In this document: positions 1-5,285 of the stretch, piece after piece
Numbering within the stretch: the first letter of the stretch is position 1
Layout: the number at the start of each line of letters is the position of its first letter
Assembly: GCA_001871235.1 (NCBI GenBank)
Contig: MNUV01000003.1
Span: 1 to 6,618, forward strand
DNA length: 6,618 nt
Origin: Candidatus Falkowbacteria bacterium CG1_02_41_21
GTDB taxonomy: Bacteria > Patescibacteriota > Patescibacteriia > Patescibacteriales > UBA12465
Direction of reading: 5' to 3'
Notes under the pieces: model-generated
Seen by the model: the letters and a program-made list of their open reading frames with translations, nothing else
What the model was told of the DNA's origin: nothing
The model's database searches: none
Translations under genes and position numbers: made by a program

Positions 1-27
1 ATAGCGGACAAGCGAAGCTTGCAATAT

Positions 28-57
28 AAAAAAACCATGATTGTTCATGGTTTTTTT
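28..57. terminator. Symmetrical (bidirectional) intrinsic terminator downstream of gltX
   Basis: A perfect 13-bp inverted repeat (28-40 with 45-57) closes on a 4-base TTGT loop. The outer seven pairs are an A run opposite a T run, with CCATGA/TCATGG at the core. Read leftward, it lies about 75 bases beyond the gltX stop codon and ends in a U tract, so it should terminate the minus-strand operon. Read rightward, it also ends in seven T, so it could stop a transcript entering from the left edge. The structure is seen directly; the bidirectional function is inferred from its symmetry. Confidence 0.85.
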
Positions 58-96
58 GGGCGTAAGCCCTGAGATACCACGGGCGTAAGGCCGTGG
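58..96. repeat. Two adjacent small hairpins with a shared GGGCGTAAG core
   Basis: Bases 58-69 form GGGC-GTAA-GCCC. Bases 77-96 form a 6-bp stem CCACGG/CCGTGG, then a G-G mismatch, one more C-G pair and again a GTAA loop. On the plus strand both loops are GTAA, a GNRA-type tetraloop, which hints that the folded RNA is the rightward transcript. On the minus strand the same bases would lie in the gltX 3' untranslated region with TTAC loops. No function is assigned. They could be REP-like palindromes, the tail of a small RNA, or secondary structure protecting the gltX mRNA end. Confidence 0.5.
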
Positions 97-130
97 AGTT
101 TCATTTTTCTTGATCATAAAATTTTTAATT

Positions 131-1573
131 TTATTTTTTGCTTAACGCTAGTTCAATCCTATTTAAACTCTGTTCTTTTCCCAGGGTGTCGGCCACTTCA
201 AACGGTCCGGGGCTGTTTTTGAGGCCGGTTAAAGCTACACGGAGAGGCCAAAGATAATCCCCCACCTTTTTATCATTAGTCTTAATATATTCTATAATCT
301 GAGCCTCCAAATAGGTTTTATTCCAATTTATATCTTCAACCTTTTCCATTATTCCTTTCAGCTCACTCAGATTGGATTTAACCTCTTCTGCGGTCAAGGC
401 TTTCCAGATTAATAAGCTGCTGTCATAATCTAATTTTTCGGCAAAGATGAAATCAGTTAGTTCATTAATATCGGATAATTTTTTCATTCTATCTTGCGCC
501 AGCCCCACCACTTTTTCCAGATAAGTTTGGTCAACTGAGATGTCGCTTAAATAAGGCCGGCAAAGATCGGCTAATTCGGTTAGTGTTTTTTGTCTGATGT
601 AATAGCCGTTGAAAAAATCTAACTTCTCCGAATCAAAAATAGCCGGCGAAGAGCCGAGGCCTTTAATATCAAAAGCAGTTAATAATTCTTTTAATGAGTA
701 TATTTCTTTGCCATCCTTGCTGTGCCAACCTAGAAGGACGCAGAAATTTATCAACGCCTCGGGCAGATATCCTTTGGCCTGGTAGTCTTCCACAAACACA
801 TCGCCCTGACGTTTGCTGAGTTTCCCGCCGGTCTGGTTCAGAATCAATGGGAAGTGAATAAATTTTGGCGGAGTCCAGCCGAAGGCTTGGTAGAGTAATA
901 TATTTTTCGGGTATGACGGCAACCATTCATCACCGCGAGTGACATGAGTTATTTCCATTAAATGATCGTCCACGATATTGGCAAATTGATAGGTGGGCAC
1001 ACCGTCGGATTTAATGAGAACATGATCTTCCAGGTCACTAGCCTGAAAACTTATCTCCCCTCGGAGCTCGTCATAAACTTTTATCTCTCCGGTCAAAGGC
1101 ATTTTTTGACGGATGACATACTTTTCGCCTTGAGCAATTCTCTTCTCCACTTCTTCCCTGGTCAGGTCGCGACAGGCACGGTCATAGCGCGGCGCCAGTT
1201 TATTGGCGGTTTGTTTTTCTCTCATTTCTTCCAATCTTTCAGCGCTACAGAAGCAATGATAGGCTAGATCTTTATCCAGAAGTTCTTGGATGTATTTTTG
1301 ATAAATGTCCAGACGCTCAGTTTGGGTGTAGGGAGCAAATGGTCCGCCTCGATGCGGGCCTTCGTCAAAGTCAATTCCAACCCAGCTCAAGACGTTTAAT
1401 AATTTATCCACGGCGTCGTTCACTTCTCTTTTTTGATCGGTATCTTCAATCCGCAAGATAAACTTACCGCCTAAGTTCTGGGCGATGAGATAGCCGAATA
1501 GAGCGGTGCGTAAATTACCAATGTGTAAAAAGCCGGTGGGCGAGGGCGCGAAACGCAGTCTGATATTATTCAT
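131..1573 (-). CDS. gltX: Glutamyl-tRNA synthetase (class I aminoacyl-tRNA synthetase)
   Basis: The enzyme charges tRNA-Glu with glutamate using ATP in the cytosol and is essential for translation. The 480-aa length is normal for bacterial GluRS. The N-terminal Rossmann domain opens with RFAPSPTGFLHIGN, carrying the HIGH-type motif as HIGN at residues 17-20. RIEDTD follows at 41-46, and the KMSKS loop appears as KLSKR at 251-255. C107, C109, Y130 and C134 resemble the zinc-binding site of some GluRS, but the usual final ligand is not evident. The C-terminal third is the helical anticodon-binding region and is complete to the stop. The ATG start fits the family's N terminus exactly. The gene lies 4 bases after the glycosyltransferase-Nudix gene, so the two are probably co-transcribed; no Shine-Dalgarno sequence precedes it. 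Whether it also charges tRNA-Gln (non-discriminating, with GatCAB correction) cannot be decided here. Confidence 0.97.
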   Translation of the reverse strand: MNNIRLRFAPSPTGFLHIGNLRTALFGYLIAQNLGGKFILRIEDTDQKREVNDAVDKLLNVLSWVGIDFDEGPHRGGPFAPYTQTERLDIYQKYIQELLDKDLAYHCFCSAERLEEMREKQTANKLAPRYDRACRDLTREEVEKRIAQGEKYVIRQKMPLTGEIKVYDELRGEISFQASDLEDHVLIKSDGVPTYQFANIVDDHLMEITHVTRGDEWLPSYPKNILLYQAFGWTPPKFIHFPLILNQTGGKLSKRQGDVFVEDYQAKGYLPEALINFCVLLGWHSKDGKEIYSLKELLTAFDIKGLGSSPAIFDSEKLDFFNGYYIRQKTLTELADLCRPYLSDISVDQTYLEKVVGLAQDRMKKLSDINELTDFIFAEKLDYDSSLLIWKALTAEEVKSNLSELKGIMEKVEDINWNKTYLEAQIIEYIKTNDKKVGDYLWPLRVALTGLKNSPGPFEVADTLGKEQSLNRIELALSKK

Positions 1574-1577
1574 AGTT

Positions 1578-2762
1578 TTAAATTATACTTTTCAATTTTT
1601 TTAAATAAATTTTATAACCCTCCCGGCGGACCGGATGGGATTCGTCAATTAACTTATCGGCCGGCACCCATTTATAACTGGAGTGATCCCAAAAATTAAT
1701 TCTAATGTCCGAATCTTGTCCGTTAAATTCGGCAATGACCAGGCCTTGTTTTTGGCCTTGATAGCCGGCGGCTCGATTATAACCATTTTTTTTTGGATCA
1801 ATTTTATAACGATATAGATTCTGGAAGACGGCTTTGACGGTAAATTTGCCACTATTCAATTCCTCGCCCAATTCTTTGATAGCCGCCGCCTTCAAACTCA
1901 AACCGTCGGTTCCCCCTTGGGGCAGTTGGAAGTGGCCGGGCTCCTCCGTTCTTTCCACTAATAATATTTGGGATTGGTTATTCTCTATTTTATATAATAA
2001 ACAAGCGACGTTGGGGCGGTATTTGAAGGGCAAGATAAAACGCCAATTGATAACCTTAACCACGAAGACGCAAGTGGCGTTATAAATTCTTTTCAATCTT
2101 TTTTTTCTATTGATTGGCTGACTGATAACTCGGTAAAGCCATTCTAGTCCTAAGCGTCTCATCAGTTTTGGCGCTCGCTTGATTTTATGCGTCAAGAAAT
2201 CAAATGATCCACCAATCCCCAAGGCCACTTTAACCGTCGGTATTTTAGCGAGTTGATGGAAAATAAATTTTTCTTGGTAAGGCGCTCCTAAGGCGGCAAA
2301 CATTATTTTGGCGATAGTGGCTCTAGGTTTCCAATCTGGTTTCAAAGCTTCAGCGCGGTCTACGTCCCAGATTTCAAATTGGAGCCGGGGATAGATATTT
2401 TCTAGGGCGACAGAAATATCATTGGCGCTGGATAATCCTTTCTCCCAATTGATGATTAAGATTGGGTCTTGACTCTCTTGGGCCATAATTAAAATATCTT
2501 GGGTTAAATCTGAGCCGGTGATGCGGGGAATATTTTTGCCCAGCGTCAGCGCGGCGAATTTCAGGCCGATGCCGTCGGGGAGCGAAATGTCGGCGTGGTT
2601 CAAGATATAAAAATATTCTTCATCTTTTTGAGCCAAAAGTACAATTTCCGGATTGGGGGTAACGATATAATGTTGTCGGGGGGAACTTAACCAAGACCGA
2701 ATTCTATTTAAAATTTCGGTTTTGGGCTCGGTGTTTAGTTTTATCCCTAAAATTTTAACCAT
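1578..2762 (-). CDS. WecG/TagA/CpsF-family (GT26) glycosyltransferase fused to an RppH-like Nudix hydrolase domain
   Basis: This is a single uninterrupted 394-aa reading frame with two domains. Residues 1 to about 215 match the GT26 family, which adds a sugar such as N-acetylmannosaminuronate or ManNAc to a lipid-linked intermediate at the inner membrane face. Visible motifs are TPNPE (35-39), LPDGIG with the probable catalytic Asp63, TGSDL (82-86), GIGGSFDFL (182-190) and a KRAP...GLEWLYR block (195-211). Residues 216-247 are basic then hydrophobic, like the membrane-targeting tail of TagA. Residues about 248-394 form a Nudix domain: QLPQGG (279-284), then KELGEEL (296-302) with the metal-binding glutamates, and YQGQKQ (334-339), as in RppH/Ap4A hydrolases. 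The first Nudix-box glutamate is replaced (GLS, with a one-residue deletion) and the box Arg is Lys, so activity is uncertain. It is first in an operon with gltX. The sugar substrate is unknown. Confidence 0.88.
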   Translation of the reverse strand: MVKILGIKLNTEPKTEILNRIRSWLSSPRQHYIVTPNPEIVLLAQKDEEYFYILNHADISLPDGIGLKFAALTLGKNIPRITGSDLTQDILIMAQESQDPILIINWEKGLSSANDISVALENIYPRLQFEIWDVDRAEALKPDWKPRATIAKIMFAALGAPYQEKFIFHQLAKIPTVKVALGIGGSFDFLTHKIKRAPKLMRRLGLEWLYRVISQPINRKKRLKRIYNATCVFVVKVINWRFILPFKYRPNVACLLYKIENNQSQILLVERTEEPGHFQLPQGGTDGLSLKAAAIKELGEELNSGKFTVKAVFQNLYRYKIDPKKNGYNRAAGYQGQKQGLVIAEFNGQDSDIRINFWDHSSYKWVPADKLIDESHPVRREGYKIYLKKLKSII

Positions 2763-2768
2763 AATGAT

Positions 2769-2797
2769 ATTATATTAGTATTTTAAGTCTTTGGCAA
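2769..2797 (-). promoter_or_regulatory. Sigma-70-type promoter for the glycosyltransferase-Nudix/gltX operon, predicted leaderless
   Basis: Read on the minus strand, TTGCCA (2797-2792, 5 of 6 to the -35 consensus) is followed after exactly 17 bases by a perfect TATAAT (2774-2769). Only six bases separate the -10 box from the ATG at 2762-2760. The expected transcription start, about seven bases past the -10 box, therefore falls on or beside the A of the start codon. There is no room for a Shine-Dalgarno sequence, so the mRNA should be leaderless. Boxes and spacing are seen directly; the start point is inferred. Confidence 0.75.
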
Positions 2798-2806
2798 TAT
2801 CGCTAT

Positions 2807-2835
2807 TTCTCAATTTTAGTGAATTATGTTATAAT
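2807..2835 (+). promoter_or_regulatory. Promoter for corA with extended -10 element
   Basis: A perfect TATAAT at 2830-2835 is preceded by TG at 2827-2828, giving the extended -10 form TGnTATAAT. TTCTCA at 2807-2812 (4 of 6) stands 17 bases upstream. Transcription should start near 2842. This lies inside the upstream part of the open frame that begins at GTG 2819, which argues that translation begins later, at ATG 2873. It is back to back with the divergent promoter, the two -35 boxes being 9 bases apart, so the two transcription units may compete for polymerase or share a regulator. Confidence 0.7.
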
Positions 2836-2872
2836 TATCTTAGCTTTATTCAAACTAGATTTTTTAATTTTT

Positions 2873-3835
2873 ATGATTAATTGTAAAAAGATTTCTAATA
2901 ATATCTACGAGATTGATATTCATCGTTCCAAAGCCAAAACTGACTTAAAATGGGTCAATATTATCAATGCTCAGCATGCCGAAATTCAGTATTTGAAGAA
3001 AAATTATAATTTTAATCTCCAACATTTAAATTCTTCCCTGTCAACGGTTTTTTCGCAACGGCCGATGATTTCCCAGGAGCCGGGCTATGTTTTTATCGTG
3101 CTGCACTTTCCCATTTATGTTCAGGCCAAAATTGTAGCCGGAGAAATTGAATTTTTTATCGGCCACGGTTATTTGATTACTGTTCATAATGGCAATATCC
3201 CCGCTCTTAATAATTTTTTTACTGCCTGCCAAGCTAACCCCGATTTTCTTCTGGCCGATGATTGGGACTCATCCATTATTTTGCTTTATGAATTGTTAAA
3301 TAAACTGATTTATGATTGTTATGGTTTGATTGATGAAACTAGCACCGGTATCGCTCGGGTGGAGGACTTGATATTTGCTCATAATCAGCATGAAGCCGTG
3401 GCTTTGATTTTGAATCTCCGACGCAATATCATTAATTTGCGTAAGATACTGCAGAATCATGAAGGCATTCTAAAAGCTTTGACCGAGGTTAAAAGCACCT
3501 TAGTGCCTCAAGCTGAGATTAGAAGACATTATGATCGCTTGGTGGAACACTCTAAAAGAATTTGGAATATGTTGGATAATCAAAAGGAAATGATTGAAGT
3601 GTTAAACAGCACTAATCAATCATTGCTTGATAATCAAATGACTAATGTCATGAAGACTTTAACCATTATTTCCGTGATTGTTTTCCCATTAACTCTCCTG
3701 GCCGCCATCTTCGGCATGAATACCGCCTATATGCCCCTCGTTGGCCATCCATACGGCTTCTGGATTATTATTTGTATTATGCTCGCTTGTTCCACGGGTA
3801 TGTTGCTTTATTTTGAAAAGAAAAAGTGGTTATAA
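2873..3835 (+). CDS. corA: CorA-family magnesium/divalent cation transporter
   Basis: The product (320 aa from the chosen start) is a pentameric inner-membrane channel of the CorA/MIT family that imports Mg2+ or related divalent cations. A large cytosolic N-terminal domain of about 255 residues, ending in a long charged helix (including ILNLRRNIINLRKIL), is followed by two C-terminal membrane helices: roughly residues 259-280 and 294-315. The signature GMN (281-283) sits at the end of the first helix, followed by the short loop TAYMPLVGHPYG. The tail EKKKWL matches the basic CorA C terminus. The frame opens at GTG 2819, but that codon overlaps the -10 promoter region, so ATG 2873 is preferred; it gives the usual family length and a hydrophilic N terminus. 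No Shine-Dalgarno sequence is visible, and the leader of about 31 bases is too short for a magnesium riboswitch. The gene is monocistronic and ends before a terminator. Ion specificity is not determinable. Confidence 0.93.
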   Translation: MINCKKISNNIYEIDIHRSKAKTDLKWVNIINAQHAEIQYLKKNYNFNLQHLNSSLSTVFSQRPMISQEPGYVFIVLHFPIYVQAKIVAGEIEFFIGHGYLITVHNGNIPALNNFFTACQANPDFLLADDWDSSIILLYELLNKLIYDCYGLIDETSTGIARVEDLIFAHNQHEAVALILNLRRNIINLRKILQNHEGILKALTEVKSTLVPQAEIRRHYDRLVEHSKRIWNMLDNQKEMIEVLNSTNQSLLDNQMTNVMKTLTIISVIVFPLTLLAAIFGMNTAYMPLVGHPYGFWIIICIMLACSTGMLLYFEKKKWL

Positions 3836-3859
3836 TTAGCCAATAATTAAATTTTATTG

Positions 3860-3890
3860 AAAATAGCCTATTTTACGGCTATTTTTTGTT
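3860..3890 (+). terminator. Intrinsic terminator of corA
   Basis: AAAATAGCC (3860-3868) pairs perfectly with GGCTATTTT (3877-3885) around an 8-base loop, and the stem runs into a T-rich tract up to 3890. It begins 24 bases after the corA stop codon and separates corA from the next promoter. Confidence 0.8.
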
Positions 3891-3905
3891 TATTAACTTT
3901 TCCTA

Positions 3906-3934
3906 TTGACAAATTTTACCCTTTATGATACCAT
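3906..3934 (+). promoter_or_regulatory. Promoter for the GT4 glycosyltransferase gene
   Basis: A perfect TTGACA (3906-3911) is followed 17 bases later by TACCAT (3929-3934, 4 of 6), itself preceded by TG at 3926-3927 in the extended -10 position. An overlapping TATGAT at 3924-3929 is a better hexamer match but would leave only a 12-base spacer. Transcription should begin near 3941, leaving a leader of about 22 bases before ATG 3963. The -35 box coincides with a TTG codon that opens the longer frame, which rules against translation from there. Confidence 0.65.
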
Positions 3935-3962
3935 TAAGAATGTAAATATTAGATATAAGGAT

Positions 3963-5072
3963 ATGAAAATCGCTTTAATTGGACAAAAAGGAATTCCTGT
4001 AACTCATGGCGGCGGCGTGGAAAAACACGTCGAGAACCTAGCCGTGCGTCTGGTTGAACTTGGTCATGAAGTGATTGTCTATACTCGTCACGGTTATACC
4101 GATAAAAGATTGAAAGAATATAAAGGCGTTAAGCTGGTGGGTTTACCTAGTGTGCCCACTAAGAACTTAGACGCCATTTCTCATACTTTTTTGGCCGCTC
4201 TTGATGTTATCTTTCGTAAAGTGGATGTGGTTCACTTTCATTCTATTGGCCCGTCTTCCCTAATCTGGCTGGTAAAATTGTTTAAACCGCATACTCCCGT
4301 TATATCTACTTTTCATAGCCAGTGTTACCATAATCAGAAATGGGGTTTCTTCGCTAAGAACTATCTCCGTTTTGGTGAATATATGTGCTCGCAGAAAGCC
4401 GACACTGTCATCACTGTTTCTAAATCCCTATTAGACCACGTGATGAGAAAATACCCGACAGCTCACGCCAAATATATCCCCAACGGCGTCAATATCCCAG
4501 AGATGTTGCCCGCCCAAGAAATCACAGATAAATGGGGTCTGACTAAGGATTCTTATATCCTGAACATTGGGCGCTTAGTGGCTAATAAAGGTGTGGAATA
4601 TTTAATTGCCGCCTATAAACAGATTAAAACTGACAAGAAATTAGTGATTGTCGGTGACGGCATCATGGAAGAAAAATTGAAGCGTTTGGCCGACCGCCAT
4701 CCCAATATTATTTTTACCGGCAATCAAAGCGGTCAAAATTTGGGAGAATTGTTTTCCAATGCTTATATCTTCGTTCAACCATCTGAATCGGAAGGCTTGT
4801 CCATTGCCTTATTAGAAGCTATGTCTTATCGAAATCCCTGTTTGGTAAGTGATATTCCGGCTAATCGTGAGGTGGTGGGCGAAAATGGCTTTACCTTCAA
4901 AACTATGGACGAGAGTGATCTAAAGACTAAATTAGAAGAATTGTTAACTTCCCCGGATAAACTAAAAGCCAATAAGGAAGCGATGTATAATAAAGTTGTA
5001 CATGAATATGATTGGTCTAAGATTGTTGATAATATCGTTCTCATTTATACTCAAGCTAGAGCTAAAAAGTAA
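3963..5072 (+). CDS. GT4-family glycosyltransferase (GT-B fold)
   Basis: The 369-aa product is a retaining, nucleotide-sugar-dependent transferase of the GT4 type, probably acting at the cytosolic membrane face in glycan or glycolipid assembly. The N-terminal half starts with MKIALIGQKGIP and the glycine-rich THGGGVEKHVENLA (14-27), the usual acceptor-side loop. HFHS is at 91-94 and STFHSQ at 115-120. The C-terminal nucleotide-sugar half has NIGRLVANKG (201-210, with R204 and K209), GDG (231-233), and the EX7E motif from E277 to E285 within SESEGLSIALLEAM. ATG 3963 is chosen because the family N terminus begins there; the 19 extra residues back to TTG 3906 cover the promoter. AAGGA at 3957-3961 lies only one base from the ATG, closer than a standard Shine-Dalgarno. 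It has its own promoter and terminator. Donor and acceptor sugars are unknown. Confidence 0.92.
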   Translation: MKIALIGQKGIPVTHGGGVEKHVENLAVRLVELGHEVIVYTRHGYTDKRLKEYKGVKLVGLPSVPTKNLDAISHTFLAALDVIFRKVDVVHFHSIGPSSLIWLVKLFKPHTPVISTFHSQCYHNQKWGFFAKNYLRFGEYMCSQKADTVITVSKSLLDHVMRKYPTAHAKYIPNGVNIPEMLPAQEITDKWGLTKDSYILNIGRLVANKGVEYLIAAYKQIKTDKKLVIVGDGIMEEKLKRLADRHPNIIFTGNQSGQNLGELFSNAYIFVQPSESEGLSIALLEAMSYRNPCLVSDIPANREVVGENGFTFKTMDESDLKTKLEELLTSPDKLKANKEAMYNKVVHEYDWSKIVDNIVLIYTQARAKK

Positions 5073-5110
5073 TTAATGCTTAATTATAATAGGTAACCAC
5101 CGGTTATCGG

Positions 5111-5149
5111 CAAAACGCCCCATTTTACTAAAGTGGGGCGTTTTGTTTG
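5111..5149 (+). terminator. Strong intrinsic terminator after the GT4 gene
   Basis: CAAAACGCCCCA (5111-5122) pairs perfectly with TGGGGCGTTTTG (5134-5145). The stem can extend inward through TTTT/AAAG (5123-5126 with 5130-5133, one G-T pair), leaving a 3-base loop. TTTTGTTTG follows the GC core. A smaller hairpin, GGTAACC-ACC-GGTTATC (5092-5108, one G-T pair), stands just upstream. The A run opposite the T run would also allow partial termination from the other direction. Confidence 0.88.
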
Positions 5150-5178
5150 ATATCATACCTCAGAGCCCTCAGGCGCTG

Positions 5179-5228
5179 TCCCGCCCAAGTGATAATGTCA
5201 TAGGGCGGACAAAGTAGAAATGTCATAG
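5179..5228 (+). repeat. Two imperfect 25-bp tandem repeats at the IS left end
   Basis: Units 5179-5203 and 5204-5228 are in direct tandem order. Their last 10 bases, AATGTCATAG, are identical (5194-5203 and 5219-5228), and 15 of the last 19 positions match. Within the first unit and its edge, TGTCCCGCCC (5177-5186) is also nearly inverse to GGGCGGACA (5203-5211), apart from one extra C. These are likely binding sites for the adjacent transposase, because they sit between the presumed tip and the gene. They could also overlap its promoter: a weak CATAAT at 5245-5250 lies downstream. Confidence 0.6.
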
Positions 5229-5285
5229 TTAACCAATTTTGTGCCATAATCTGTTTAGATTAAGCTAATTAATTTAAACAAAGAT

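Noticed and set aside
962..1267. A 101-codon plus-strand frame inside gltX
   Set aside because: It lies wholly antisense to a clear glutamyl-tRNA synthetase and shows no recognisable domain. The same holds for the frame at 669-926.
1649..2085. Short frames on both strands overlapping the glycosyltransferase-Nudix gene (1649-1852 minus, 1834-2085 plus)
   Set aside because: They are contained in the Nudix and linker coding region, whose motifs are clear in the main frame, and have no features of their own.
2791..2835. TTGGCA at 2791-2796 as the -35 box for the TATAAT at 2830
   Set aside because: The spacer would be 33 bases. The same bases, read on the other strand, form the TTGCCA box of the divergent promoter.
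2819..2872. A GTG start at 2819 giving an 18-residue hydrophobic N-terminal extension on CorA
   Set aside because: The codon lies upstream of the extended -10 box at 2827-2835, so it would not be in the mRNA. The extension would be an extra membrane segment at the cytosolic N terminus, which CorA proteins lack.
2842..2872. A magnesium-sensing riboswitch upstream of corA
   Set aside because: The predicted leader is about 31 bases, AT-rich and without stable stems, far too short for an M-box type element.
3041..3232. Antisense frames within corA (3041-3232), the GT4 gene (4826-5044) and the transposase (6050-6241)
   Set aside because: All are short, antisense to well-supported genes, and without recognisable domains or start signals.
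3906..3962. A TTG start at 3906 extending the GT4 protein by 19 residues
   Set aside because: The TTG is part of a perfect TTGACA -35 box, and the family N terminus begins at the MKIALIG of ATG 3963.
5177..5228. A CRISPR-like array in the 25-bp repeats
   Set aside because: There are only two directly adjacent imperfect units, no spacers and no cas genes; position next to a transposase explains them better.
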